Translations under genes and position numbers: made by a program
The notes under the pieces: model-generated
The model's database searches: none
The model's input: the letters and a program-made list of their open reading frames with translations, nothing else
Told to the model about the DNA's origin: nothing
Part shown: positions 36,603-45,147 of the stretch, in pieces
How the letters are laid out: every line of letters begins with the position of its first letter
Position numbering within the stretch: position 1 is the first letter of the stretch
NCBI RefSeq assembly: GCF_000378465.1
Contig: NZ_KB899915.1
Location: 62,001 to 126,000, forward strand
Reading direction: 5' to 3'
DNA from: Elioraea tepidiphila DSM 17972
Lineage (GTDB): Bacteria; Pseudomonadota; Alphaproteobacteria; Acetobacterales; Acetobacteraceae
DNA length: 64,000 nucleotides

Positions 36603-37436
36603 GTGGCCACCTCGATCGACCAAGCCTTCGTCAAGCAGTTCCAGACGGAGGTGCACGAGTCCTACCAGCGGCTCGGCTCCAAGCTGCGCCCGACCGTCCG
36701 GTCCAAGACCGGCGTGAAGGGCGCCTCCACCGTGTTCCAGCGCGTCGGCAAGGGCGTTGCCGGCACCAAGGCGCGCCACGGCGCGGTGCCGGTGATGAAC
36801 CTCGAACACGAGCCCGTCGAGTGCTTCCTCGCCGACTATTACGCCGGCGACTGGATCGACAAGCTCGACGAGCTCAAGATCAACCATGACGAGCGCGCGG
36901 TGATCGCCAATGCCGGCGCCTATGCGCTCGGCCGCAAGACCGACGAGCTGATCATCGCCGCCCTCGATCAGGCGACGCGCGAGGCGGTTGGCGCCGGCGC
37001 GGGTCAGACCGACGATGACGGCCTGACCAAGCAGAAGATCCTGCTCGCCTTCGAGATGCTGGGCGCGGCGGACGTGCCGGATGACGGCCAGCGCTACGCC
37101 GTGATCGGCTGGAAGCAGTGGTCGGACCTGCTGCAGATCCCGGAGTTCGCCAACGCCGACTACATCGGCGACGACGAGCTGCCGTGGAAGGGCACGCAGG
37201 CCAAGCGCTGGCTCGGCACGCTCTGGATGCCGCATTCGGGCCTCACCCGGAACGGCACGCTGCGCTTCTGCTACTGGTTCCACCGCACCGCGATCGGCCA
37301 TGCGGTCGGCTCGGAGGTCCAGACCGACATCACCTGGCACGGCGAGCGCGCCGCCTGGTTCGTCAACAACATGATGAGCCAGGGTGCGGTGCTGATCGAC
37401 GCCGACGGTGTCGTGCGCATGCGCTGTCGGGAATAG
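36603..37436 (+). CDS. Major capsid protein
   Basis: This is the shell protein of the head, 277 residues. The N-terminal AFVKQFQTEVHESYQRLGSK, then SKTGVKGASTVFQRVGKG and DWIDKLDELKINHDE, is the pattern of the phage capsid family found in T7-like and related podoviruses of proteobacteria. The C-terminal half has ERAAWFVNNMMSQGAVLIDADGVV (core WFVNNMMSQGAVLIDADG), again characteristic. It starts with GTG 36603 and has no HK97-type delta domain or protease partner. T7 gp10A is about 345 residues, so this is a compact version. Position after the scaffold gene agrees with T7. Confidence 0.88.
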   Translation: MATSIDQAFVKQFQTEVHESYQRLGSKLRPTVRSKTGVKGASTVFQRVGKGVAGTKARHGAVPVMNLEHEPVECFLADYYAGDWIDKLDELKINHDERAVIANAGAYALGRKTDELIIAALDQATREAVGAGAGQTDDDGLTKQKILLAFEMLGAADVPDDGQRYAVIGWKQWSDLLQIPEFANADYIGDDELPWKGTQAKRWLGTLWMPHSGLTRNGTLRFCYWFHRTAIGHAVGSEVQTDITWHGERAAWFVNNMMSQGAVLIDADGVVRMRCRE

Positions 37437-37452
37437 CGACCGCATCGCTTCG

Positions 37453-37496
37453 CCCTCCCCTCTCCCGCCGTGCGGGAGAGGGGCAGGGGTGAGGGT
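37453..37496. repeat. REP-like palindromic element
   Basis: CCCCTCTCCCGC (37457-37468), loop CGT, GCGGGAGAGGGG (37472-37483), followed by CAGGGGTGAGGGT. This pyrimidine/purine palindrome with a GGGTGAGGG tail is a dispersed intergenic repeat type in many alphaproteobacterial chromosomes. It lies between capsid and tail tubular genes. I see only one copy in the window. A chromosomal repeat inside the phage module argues for long residence in the host. Confidence 0.7.
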
Positions 37497-37528
37497 CCTC
37501 GCATCGTCCGTCCGCTGGAGTTCCCCCG

Positions 37529-38098
37529 ATGGCGCTCTCCGCCCTCGCGCTCTGCTCGCGCGCACTGATCAAGATCGGCGCTGCGACCATCGCCTCGTTC
37601 GACGAAGGCACTGCCGAGGCCGAGGTCGCCGCGAATCTGTACCCCTCGGTGCGCGACGCGCTGCTCTCGGCCTATCCCTGGAGCTTCGCAACCGCCCAGA
37701 CCTCGCTGCCGCGGCTCGCGGCGGCCCCGATGGCCGACTATGCGCACGCCTTCCAGTTGCCACCCGATTTCCTGCGCGCGCTCTCCGCCGGGCGGGGCGG
37801 GCAGGGCCGCGGCGTGCCCTACCGCATCGCCGAGAACCGGCTGCACGCCGATCCGGCCGAGATCGTGCTCACCTACATCTTCCGGCCGCCCGAGCAGGCC
37901 TTCCCGCCGTTCTTCGACGGCGCGCTGATCGCGCGCCTCGCCGCCGAGTTCGTCATCCCGCTGACCGAGAACACCGCGCGCGCCGAGCTGATGTTCAAGC
38001 TGGCCGAGGCCGAGTTCCGCGCCGCGCGGCTCACCGACAGCCAGCAGGACACGCCCATCGCGGTGCAGGATTTCTCGCTGATCGGGGCGCGCGGCTGA
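37529..38098 (+). CDS. Tail tubular protein A, T7 gp11 type
   Basis: This protein joins the portal to the tail nozzle. The 189-residue sequence opens with LSALALCSRALIKIGAATIA and continues with ANLYPSVRDALLSAYPWSFA, the standard start of gp11-like adaptor proteins. QLPPDFLRAL and RIAENRLHADPAEIVLTYIF are further family features. Length is close to T7 gp11 (about 196). It is followed by tail tubular protein B with one base between stop and start. Confidence 0.92.
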   Translation: MALSALALCSRALIKIGAATIASFDEGTAEAEVAANLYPSVRDALLSAYPWSFATAQTSLPRLAAAPMADYAHAFQLPPDFLRALSAGRGGQGRGVPYRIAENRLHADPAEIVLTYIFRPPEQAFPPFFDGALIARLAAEFVIPLTENTARAELMFKLAEAEFRAARLTDSQQDTPIAVQDFSLIGARG

Positions 38099-38099
38099 G

Positions 38100-39980
38100 A
38101 TGTCCGCGATCCGCCGGATCAAGACGAGCTTCGCCGCCGGCGAGCTCTCGCCAGAGCTGCTCGGGCGGGCGGATCTGCGCGCCTACGAGAATGGCGCGGC
38201 CCGGCTCACCAACGTGTTCATCCTGCCCACGGGCGGGGTGCGCCGCCGGCCCGGCCTGCGCCATCTCGGGGTGCTGCCGGGACCCGCGCGGCTGATCGCC
38301 TTCGAGTTCTCGACCGAGCAGACCTACCTGCTGGTGCTGACCGACCGCCGGCTCGGCGTCTGGCGCGGCGATGTCGAGGTCGCCTCGATCGCGACACCCT
38401 GGACCGAGGCGCAGCTTCCGCAGCTCGGCTGGACCCAGAGCGCGGACACGCTGCTCGTCGTGCATCCCGAGGTGCCGCCCCAGCGGATCACCCGCACGAG
38501 CCATGTCGCCTGGTCGATCGCGCCCTGGAGCTTCGAGGCCGAGCCCTATCACCGCTTCGCCCCGGCCGAGGTGACGCTGAGCCCGTCGGCGACCACGGGA
38601 TCGACGATCCTGACGGCGTCGGCGTCGATCTTCACCGCCGGCCATATCGGCGTGGTCTTCAGGATCGGCCGCAAGCGGGTGCGCATCGATGCGCTCAACG
38701 ATCCCGCTTCCGCGGTCGCGACTGTCATCGACACGCTCGCGGTCACCGGTCCCACCCAGGACTGGGACGAAGCCGCCTTCTCGGCCGTGCGCGGCTGGCC
38801 GGCGAGCGTCTGCTTCCACCAGGACCGGCTGGTGATCGGCGGCTCGCGCGACCTGCCCAACCGGCTCTGGCTGTCGCGTACCGGCACCCTGTTCAACTTC
38901 GACCTCGGCACCGGGCTCGACGATCAGGCGATCGAGTTCGCCCTGGTGTCCGACCAAGTGAACGCGATCCGCGCCGTGTTCTCGGGCCGGCATCTGCAGG
39001 TGTTCACCTCCGGCGCGGAGTGGATGGTCTCGGGTGATCCGCTGACCCCGGCGAACATCCAGCTCAACCGCCAGACCCGCGTCGGCTCGATGGTCGAACG
39101 GACGATCCAACCCGTGGACGTGGACGGCGCGACGATCTTCGTCAGCCGCTCCGGCCGGTCGGTGCACGAGTTCGCCTACACCGATGTCGAGCAGGCCTAC
39201 CAGGCCGCCGATCTCGCCGTGCTGGCGCGCCACATCGTCGCGACACCCGTGTCGATGGCCTACGACCAGACGCGGCGGCTGCTGCACCTCGTGATGGCGA
39301 ACGGGCGGATGGCGACGCTGACGCTGTTCCGCGCCGAGCAGGTCACGGCCTGGACGCAGCAGGAGACCGAGGGCGCATTGCGGGCCGTCGGCGAGGTCGA
39401 TGGCGCGGTGTACGTCGTGGTCGAGCGCGAAGGTGCGCATCGGCTCGAGCGGTTCGACGAGGCGCTCGGCGTCGATGCCGGCATGACCGGCACCCACCCC
39501 ACAGGCGCGACCACCTGGTCGGGGCTTGCGCACCTCGCCGGACGCGAGGTGCTGGTGGTGGCCGACGGGGCACCGCGCGGCCGTCAGACCGTCACGGACG
39601 GGTCCGTGACCACCGATCCGCCGGCGCGCGACGTGCAGGCGGGCCTCGCCTACACGCATGTCATCGAGCCGCTGCCGCCGGAACTGATGACGCAGTACGG
39701 CGGACGGACCGGCCCGGTCCGCCTCGTCTCGGTCACGTTCCGGCTGCTCGAGACGGCTGCGCTCGCGGTCGATCTCGGCCGCGGCCCCGAGGCGGTGCCG
39801 TTCCGTCGCCTCGGCGCGCTCATGCTCGATGCCGCGCCGCCGGCGTTCACCGGCGACAGGACCATCCGCGCGCTCGGCTGGCGGCGCGACACCACACGGC
39901 CGCTCTGGCGCATCGAGGGCGACGTGCCTCTGCCGCTGACGCTGCTCTCCGTCACCACCGAGATGAGGCTGAACTCCTGA
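38100..39980 (+). CDS. Tail tubular protein B (nozzle), T7 gp12 type
   Basis: This is the nozzle protein of the short tail. The 626-residue sequence has the hallmark N-terminus IKTSFAAGELSPELLGRADL, followed by RLTNVFILPTGGVRRRPGLR. A long beta-rich body contains FSGRHLQVFTSGAEWMVSG and RSGRSVHEFAYTDVEQAYQA. T7 gp12 is about 794 residues, so it is shortened but complete in domain order. The next gene starts in its stop codon (TGATG). Together with the gp11-like gene it defines podovirus morphology. Confidence 0.93.
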   Translation: MSAIRRIKTSFAAGELSPELLGRADLRAYENGAARLTNVFILPTGGVRRRPGLRHLGVLPGPARLIAFEFSTEQTYLLVLTDRRLGVWRGDVEVASIATPWTEAQLPQLGWTQSADTLLVVHPEVPPQRITRTSHVAWSIAPWSFEAEPYHRFAPAEVTLSPSATTGSTILTASASIFTAGHIGVVFRIGRKRVRIDALNDPASAVATVIDTLAVTGPTQDWDEAAFSAVRGWPASVCFHQDRLVIGGSRDLPNRLWLSRTGTLFNFDLGTGLDDQAIEFALVSDQVNAIRAVFSGRHLQVFTSGAEWMVSGDPLTPANIQLNRQTRVGSMVERTIQPVDVDGATIFVSRSGRSVHEFAYTDVEQAYQAADLAVLARHIVATPVSMAYDQTRRLLHLVMANGRMATLTLFRAEQVTAWTQQETEGALRAVGEVDGAVYVVVEREGAHRLERFDEALGVDAGMTGTHPTGATTWSGLAHLAGREVLVVADGAPRGRQTVTDGSVTTDPPARDVQAGLAYTHVIEPLPPELMTQYGGRTGPVRLVSVTFRLLETAALAVDLGRGPEAVPFRRLGALMLDAAPPAFTGDRTIRALGWRRDTTRPLWRIEGDVPLPLTLLSVTTEMRLNS

Positions 39981-40414
39981 TGGCACAGCTCGTTCCCGTC
40001 GCCTCGCTGCTCACCGGCGTTGCCGGACTGGTCGCCGCGCAGAAGCAGGCCGAGGCGCAGCGCCGCCAGCAGCAGGAGCTGCAGGCCAACCGCGAGGCTC
40101 AGCTCCGGCTCGGCAACGAGGAGGCCGCGCGCCAGCGCCGCGAGATGCTGGCGCGCACGATCGCGTCCACGCGCGCGCGGCTCGCCGCGGGCGGCGTCAG
40201 CGCCGCCGAGGGCTCGGGCGCCGCCCTCCTCTCCGGCCTGGAGGAGGAAGCCGAGGCGCGCGAGGCCGCGAGCGACCAGCAGTTCGCGCTGCGCATCGCC
40301 GCCGGACGGCGGAGCCTGCTCGACGACCAGCTCAACCTCAGCCCGTTCATCCGCGTCGGCTCGCAGCTCGCGACCGGCTTCTCGTCGAGCTTCCGCTCGC
40401 TCCTCAACCTCTGA
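39980..40414 (+). CDS. Small internal virion protein, T7 gp14-like by position
   Basis: This 144-residue protein has a short hydrophobic N-terminus (VASLLTGVAGLVAA). A long coiled coil rich in Q, E and R follows (QKQAEAQRRQQQELQANREA), then an alanine/glycine stretch and LNLSPFIRVGSQLATGFSSS. Internal core proteins with this arrangement follow gene 12 in T7-like phages (gp14), where they are ejected to form the outer-membrane end of the DNA channel. Similarity is by layout only. Partners corresponding to gp15 and gp16 are missing. The start overlaps the upstream stop. Confidence 0.65.
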   Translation: MAQLVPVASLLTGVAGLVAAQKQAEAQRRQQQELQANREAQLRLGNEEAARQRREMLARTIASTRARLAAGGVSAAEGSGAALLSGLEEEAEAREAASDQQFALRIAAGRRSLLDDQLNLSPFIRVGSQLATGFSSSFRSLLNL

Positions 40415-40426
40415 CGGGGCCCAACG

Positions 40427-42718
40427 ATGTCCGAGCATATCGTCATCGGCGATGTCGCGCCGCGGGTGCAGTACGTCGCCTCGGGCGCGCAGACCGGCTT
40501 CACCTTTCCGTTCCCGATCTTCAAGAGCGCCGATCTCGAGGTCTTCCTGGACGGTGCGCGGCAGTCAGGCGGCTTCACCGTCACGGGCGCGGGACAGTCC
40601 ACGGGCGGGACGGTCACGTTCAGCGTCCCACCGGCGGCGGGCACGCTCATCACGCTGCGCCGGCGCCTCGTGCTGCAGCGCACGAGCGACTTCCAGGAGA
40701 ATGGCGAGCTTCGCGCGCGCGTGCTGAACGACGAGCTCGACTACCAGATCGCCGCACTCCAGCAGGTGGCCGACGATCTCGGCCGCGCGCTTCAGTTCGG
40801 TCCGACCGACGCCGGTGCCGCGCCGGTGCTGCCCGTGCGCGCGGCGCGGGCCTCGCGCCTGCTCGGCTTCGATGCGGCGGGCGGGTTGCAGCTCTACCCG
40901 GCCGAGGCCGGCACGACCCAGGGCCTGTTCCGCCAGGACGGCGCGGGTGCGGTGCCGCGCACGATGCAGGACAAGTTCACCGAGGCGTTCTCGGTGGCCG
41001 ATTTCGGTGCTGCCGGCGACGGGCTGGCGGACGACACGGACGCGATCCAGACCGCCTTCAACGCCGCCGCCGCGCTCGGCCGCACCGTGCTCATCCCGGA
41101 AGGAAGCTTCCGCATCGTGCGCGGTGTGACGCTGCCCGGCGGGGCGGCCGGCCTGATCATGCGCGGGCGACTGGTCGCGGAGCAGGCCGAGCCGGGCCCG
41201 GCACTCACCCTCGGTGACGGCGGCGCGGTGCGCAACGGCGAGAAGCTCTACTGGGGCATCCGGGTGGTGCGCGCCACCCTGTCCGACTGGCTCGACGAGC
41301 GCGACATCGGCGTTCGCGTGTGCAACGTCGATACGAGCCTGATCCACATCGCCGAGGCGCGCAACTTCACGATCGGGGTGCAGACGCTCGGCGACCAGCG
41401 CGGCGTCGAGGACAGCAGCTTCATCCTCGGGCGGCTGGTGGACAACCGGATCGCGCTCGACATCCGCTGCCGCACCGCTGCGGGGTGGAACGCCTCGGTG
41501 CGCTATCACGGCGGACACTTCGCCGTCAGCTCCGCGACCTGGCCGGCACTCGACCGGTTCGGCGTGCGCCTCTCCGCCGAGCCCGGCGCCTATCGTGCGC
41601 ACAACCGCCATGTGTTCGACGCGCCGAATTTCGAGCTGCGCCAGCAGGGCACGAACAGCGCGATCCCCTTCCTGGTCGAGGTGGACAGCCGCGCGGTGAT
41701 CGCGCGCGACATGCGCATGGAAGGATGCTCACCGATCGTCGCGCGCCATCTCGGCAATGCGCAGGATCATCTCTACGACGTCGCCTGGGCGAGCCAGGGC
41801 TATCTGCTCGATGTCGAGTACGGGGCGGCGGTGACGCGCGCGGGGGCGGTGCTGCGCACGCGCCATCAGGCGGGCGCGCATGTCGAGGCGACGCGCCTGA
41901 TCGGCAATGTGCCGAACCTGCGCGCCGCGGCGTTCCGCTGGGCACCCAGCCAGACCGGCTTCGATCAGCTCGCCTGCGTCAGCGCCAGCGTCTCCGGCTC
42001 GCCGACGCAGATCGAGGACTTCGCCTTCCCGGGCCTGTCCGGCTACACGCCGACCGCGCGCGGCGTCACCATGACGGCGGCGCGAGGTCTCGGTTTCGTC
42101 GTCGACACGCGCGCCTGCCGTGATCTCGCGCTCGCGGTGGATGCCGACGCGCCGCGCCTGTTCGTGCAGTGCTTCGATGCCGCCGGCGCGTTGCTGACCG
42201 ACAGTGCCGGCGTCATGGCGCGCGCCTCGGGCCAGTCTCTGGTCTGGAACGCGGCCGCACGCTGGTGGCAGGGATCGGCCGACATGACGGATGCGGGCCT
42301 GACCCGCTTGCAGGCGGTCCGTCTCGCCCCTGAGGTCGCGACCGCGATCATCGGCATCTGCCGCGTCGATCAGGACTACGAAGCGCGGGCCCTCAGGCTC
42401 TACTGCGAACCGCGCCACGCTCCCGCGCTGCTCTACGGCCTGCCGAACCTGCCGCATGGCAGCCGCGAGCTGATCGCCGAAGCCGCCTGGGATCCCCCCA
42501 GCATCGCCGCCGGCGCCACCGCGCAGTTCAACATGACCGTGCCTGGCGCGAGCCCGGGCGACCTCGTGCAGGCCTCCTTCTCGGTCGCGACCACGGCGAT
42601 CCTGTTCCTCGCCACGGTCGGCGCGGCCAACACGGTGACGGTCGTGGCCTGGAACCGGGCCGGTTCCGCCATCGACCTCGCGGGAGGCACGCTGCGGGTC
42701 CGCGTGACCAAGGCGTGA
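40427..42718 (+). CDS. Tail fibre/spike with T7 gp17-like head-binding domain and pectate-lyase-type beta-helix
   Basis: This is a receptor-binding protein of 763 residues. Residues 1-130 resemble the T7 tail-fibre N-terminal domain: VQYVASGAQTGFTFPFPIFK, LITLRRRLVLQRTSDF and LNDELDYQIAALQQVADD. From about 185 a right-handed beta-helix of the pectate lyase superfamily begins (SVADFGAAGDGLADDTDAIQ), typical of tail spikes that bind or cleave capsule or O-antigen. The last 90 residues look like a small beta-sandwich. No obvious catalytic pair was identified. It ends in a GTGA overlap with the next gene. Confidence 0.87.
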   Translation: MSEHIVIGDVAPRVQYVASGAQTGFTFPFPIFKSADLEVFLDGARQSGGFTVTGAGQSTGGTVTFSVPPAAGTLITLRRRLVLQRTSDFQENGELRARVLNDELDYQIAALQQVADDLGRALQFGPTDAGAAPVLPVRAARASRLLGFDAAGGLQLYPAEAGTTQGLFRQDGAGAVPRTMQDKFTEAFSVADFGAAGDGLADDTDAIQTAFNAAAALGRTVLIPEGSFRIVRGVTLPGGAAGLIMRGRLVAEQAEPGPALTLGDGGAVRNGEKLYWGIRVVRATLSDWLDERDIGVRVCNVDTSLIHIAEARNFTIGVQTLGDQRGVEDSSFILGRLVDNRIALDIRCRTAAGWNASVRYHGGHFAVSSATWPALDRFGVRLSAEPGAYRAHNRHVFDAPNFELRQQGTNSAIPFLVEVDSRAVIARDMRMEGCSPIVARHLGNAQDHLYDVAWASQGYLLDVEYGAAVTRAGAVLRTRHQAGAHVEATRLIGNVPNLRAAAFRWAPSQTGFDQLACVSASVSGSPTQIEDFAFPGLSGYTPTARGVTMTAARGLGFVVDTRACRDLALAVDADAPRLFVQCFDAAGALLTDSAGVMARASGQSLVWNAAARWWQGSADMTDAGLTRLQAVRLAPEVATAIIGICRVDQDYEARALRLYCEPRHAPALLYGLPNLPHGSRELIAEAAWDPPSIAAGATAQFNMTVPGASPGDLVQASFSVATTAILFLATVGAANTVTVVAWNRAGSAIDLAGGTLRVRVTKA

Positions 42719-43014
42719 ACCGGCTCAAGGGCCTTGTCGCCACGCAGGTGGATCAGGCGATCGAGCGCGCGATCGCCTCCTACCACGCCTTCGCGCAGGC
42801 CGAGCCGCGGAGCACCGATCCGAAGGAATTCGCCGCGCACCATGCCGCGTGCAAGGCGGCACTCGCGCATCTCGACCTGCTGCTGAAGATCGCGCGCATC
42901 ACCGAGACCCCCGCCCCCGGCACCGGCGATACGGCCGATGACCGGCTCGCGACGTTGGCCGTGGCGCGTGAGGCGGTGGGCGCCATCGCGGGTCGCGATG
43001 AGGAGGAGGAATGA
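42715..43014 (+). CDS. Putative small terminase subunit, T7 gp18-like by position
   Basis: This 99-residue helical protein starts at GTG 42715 in the spike stop codon and overlaps terL by four bases (ATGA). Residues 1-65 form two amphipathic helices (TQVDQAIERAIASYHAFAQA and KEFAAHHAACKAALAHLDLL), and an acidic tail ends in GRDEEEE. Size and place match T7 gp18 (about 89 residues), which recognises DNA for packaging. No helix-turn-helix is evident, so identity rests on position. Confidence 0.65.
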   Translation: MNRLKGLVATQVDQAIERAIASYHAFAQAEPRSTDPKEFAAHHAACKAALAHLDLLLKIARITETPAPGTGDTADDRLATLAVAREAVGAIAGRDEEEE

Positions 43015-44498
43015 ACGAACCGATCGAGATCCGCTTCCCCGAGTTCGTCTGGATCTGGAACCGGCTGAACAACCACACGACGCCGGCGCATCACCTGCGC
43101 ATCGCCCGCTGGCTGGGCCATGCCTGGCGCCGCAACGAGACGCGCCTGCTGCTGATGTGCTTCCGCGGCGCCGGCAAATCGACGGTCGTCGGGCTCTACT
43201 GCGCGTGGCTGCTCGCCAACCGCCCCGATCTGCGGCTGATGGTGCTGTCGGCGGAACAGTCGCTCGCGACCCGGATGGTGCGCAATGTGCGCCAGATCAT
43301 CCGCCGCCATCCGTTCTGCCGCCACCTGCATCCGCGCCACGGCGGCGAGTGGGCGGCCGACCGGTTCACGGTGAACCGGCCCGGAACGTCGCGCGACCCG
43401 TCGATGATCGCGCGCGGAATCGGCGGCAACATCACCGGCAGCCGGGCGGACGTGGTGATCTGCGACGACATCGAGGTGCCCGGCAACAGCGACACCGCCG
43501 AGAAGCGCGCGGAGCTGCGCGCGCGGCTCGCCGAGATCGAGTACATCCTCGTGCCGGGCGGCACACTGCTCTATATCGGCACGCCGCACACGCCCGACAC
43601 GATCTATCGGACCGAGAGCAAGCCCGGCCAGCCGCCCGCCCATCTGGCCGGCTTCAGGAAGCTCGTGATCCCGCTGGTGGATGCGGAGGGGCGCTCGGCC
43701 TGGCCGGACCGATTCGGTGACGAGAAGATCGCCGAACTGAAGACGCGCGTCGGCCCACGCTCCTTCGCCGCACAGATGCAGCTCGTGCCGCAGCCGCCCG
43801 AGGACGCCCGGCTCGATCCGGCCGATCTGATGCCCTACGACGACGAGCTCACGCTGCACATGGCCAATGCCGGGCTGCGGCTGCTGCTCGGCGATCGCAC
43901 GCTGATCTCGGCGAGCGCGTTCTGGGACCCGGCCTTCGGCGTGCCGGGCGCGGGCGATCGTTCCGTGTTCGCGGCCGTGTTCCTCGATGCCGACAACCAT
44001 CACTACCTGCACCGGGTCGCGTATCTCACCCACGACCCGGCGGGTGGGACCGATGCCGCGACCCAGCTCTGCCGCCAGGTGGTGCGGCTCGCGGCCGAGC
44101 TGCACCTGCCGTCGCTCACGGTCGAGAACAACGGGCTCGGCCGCTTCCTGCCGGGGCTGCTGCGCGCCGAGATGGCGAAGGCGCGCGTGCCCTGCACCGT
44201 GCTGGAGAAGGCGAGCACACGCAGCAAGGCCGAGCGCATCCTGGGCGCGATCGAGCCGCTGCTCGCCGCGCGCCGGCTCTGGGCGCATCGCTCGGTGTTC
44301 GCGACCCCGCTGATCGCCGAGATGCGCGAATGGCGCCCGACCGGATCGAAGGGCGCGCATGATGACGGGCTCGATGCGGTCGCCGGCGCGATCCTGAACG
44401 AGAAGATGCGCCTCGGCCGCGGCGCGGCGACCGCGCGCACCGAGGACTGGCGCGTGCCGTCGGGCGGCTTCACCGCCCGGCAGGACTTCAAGCCGTGA
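43011..44498 (+). CDS. terL: Terminase large subunit, T7 gp19 type
   Basis: This is the motor and nuclease that packages DNA into heads. The 495-residue protein has the ATPase P-loop CFRGAGKST (50-58), Walker B VVICDDIE with aspartates at 152-153 and a coupling motif in LLYIGTPHTPDTIY. The nuclease half has SAFWDPAFGVPG and GAHDDGLDAVAGAI, which carry the metal-binding acids. All key motifs are present, so it looks functional. T7 gp19 is about 586 residues. The gene lies at the far end of the module, as in T7, and not before the portal as in most siphophages. Confidence 0.93.
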   Translation: MNEPIEIRFPEFVWIWNRLNNHTTPAHHLRIARWLGHAWRRNETRLLLMCFRGAGKSTVVGLYCAWLLANRPDLRLMVLSAEQSLATRMVRNVRQIIRRHPFCRHLHPRHGGEWAADRFTVNRPGTSRDPSMIARGIGGNITGSRADVVICDDIEVPGNSDTAEKRAELRARLAEIEYILVPGGTLLYIGTPHTPDTIYRTESKPGQPPAHLAGFRKLVIPLVDAEGRSAWPDRFGDEKIAELKTRVGPRSFAAQMQLVPQPPEDARLDPADLMPYDDELTLHMANAGLRLLLGDRTLISASAFWDPAFGVPGAGDRSVFAAVFLDADNHHYLHRVAYLTHDPAGGTDAATQLCRQVVRLAAELHLPSLTVENNGLGRFLPGLLRAEMAKARVPCTVLEKASTRSKAERILGAIEPLLAARRLWAHRSVFATPLIAEMREWRPTGSKGAHDDGLDAVAGAILNEKMRLGRGAATARTEDWRVPSGGFTARQDFKP

Positions 44499-44504
44499 CG
44501 GGAG

Positions 44505-44732
44505 TCAGGCGGCTTCGCGCGGCTGCTTCAGGATCTCGCTGCGGTGGCGCTCGATCCCGGCCTCGGTGATCTCGAAGCGGCCATCGTCGCGTTCGCAGCA
44601 GAGCCCCATCCGCGCGAGCCGCTCCAGGCACGGTCCGTCCTTGAGCCCTGGCGGACGGCCGAGCGCACGCGCGATCTTCAGCCGGTTCAGCGCCGATCGG
44701 CAGCAGGTCTCGAGATAGGGCTCGTTCCACAT
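44505..44732 (-). CDS. Small winged-helix-like protein, antisense at the module end
   Basis: This 75-residue protein lies on the opposite strand to the phage module. SALNRLKIARALGRPPGLKD, then CLERLARMGLCCERDDGRFE and ITEAGIERHRSEIL, reads as a three-helix plus wing arrangement of MarR/ArsR-like DNA-binding domains. ATG 44732 follows GGGGA. It converges on terL with a 6-bp gap. It might regulate the module or belong to the phage as an orphan. Assignment is tentative. Confidence 0.6.
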   Translation of the reverse strand: MWNEPYLETCCRSALNRLKIARALGRPPGLKDGPCLERLARMGLCCERDDGRFEITEAGIERHRSEILKQPREAA

Positions 44733-44802
44733 CGCGTCCCCCGATATCGGCCACGCCGCGCGGTCGCGCAAGCGTCCCCGATGGCCGTCGCAGGAGAGTA
44801 AC

Positions 44803-45135
44803 ATGGACCCCACCGGCATCAGCCTGGAATGGTGGATCAGGGTCATCGAGGTCCCGATCCTGGTCGGGCTGTTCAAGATGATGTGGGACATCAAGAAGGA
44901 ACTGATCACCCGCATCGATCGCGTCGAGCAGCGCCAGGGCGAGACGGTGGCGCGGCTGCGCGAGGAACTCGCGGCATTCAAGCTCGAGGTCGCGCGCGGC
45001 TACGTGCCGGTGCAGTTGATGCGCGAGCTCGACCGGCGGGTCTCGCTGCAACTGATGCGGATCGAGGAGAAGCTCGACGTGATGGGCCCTCGCGCGCGCG
45101 GCCGACGCGACGCGGGCGACGTCTTCGCCGAGTAG
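44803..45135 (+). CDS. Holin-like or spanin-like small membrane protein with coiled coil
   Basis: The 110-residue protein has one hydrophobic segment (WWIRVIEVPILVGLFKMMWD). A coiled coil follows (DRVEQRQGETVARLREELAA and KLEVARGYVPVQLMRELDRR) and a second short helix with LQLMRIEEKLD. Such proteins sit next to lysis genes at the end of many alphaproteobacterial prophages. A CAGGAGAG site precedes ATG 44803. It is the last gene of the phage-like block; an EamA transporter gene on the other strand follows after 12 bp. No endolysin is beside it. Confidence 0.65.
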   Translation: MDPTGISLEWWIRVIEVPILVGLFKMMWDIKKELITRIDRVEQRQGETVARLREELAAFKLEVARGYVPVQLMRELDRRVSLQLMRIEEKLDVMGPRARGRRDAGDVFAE

Positions 45136-45147
45136 CCGCGCGTCGTC

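Noticed and set aside
32065..45147. Active temperate prophage
   Set aside because: No integrase, excisionase, replication genes, classical endolysin, tRNA target or flanking repeats are visible in the window.
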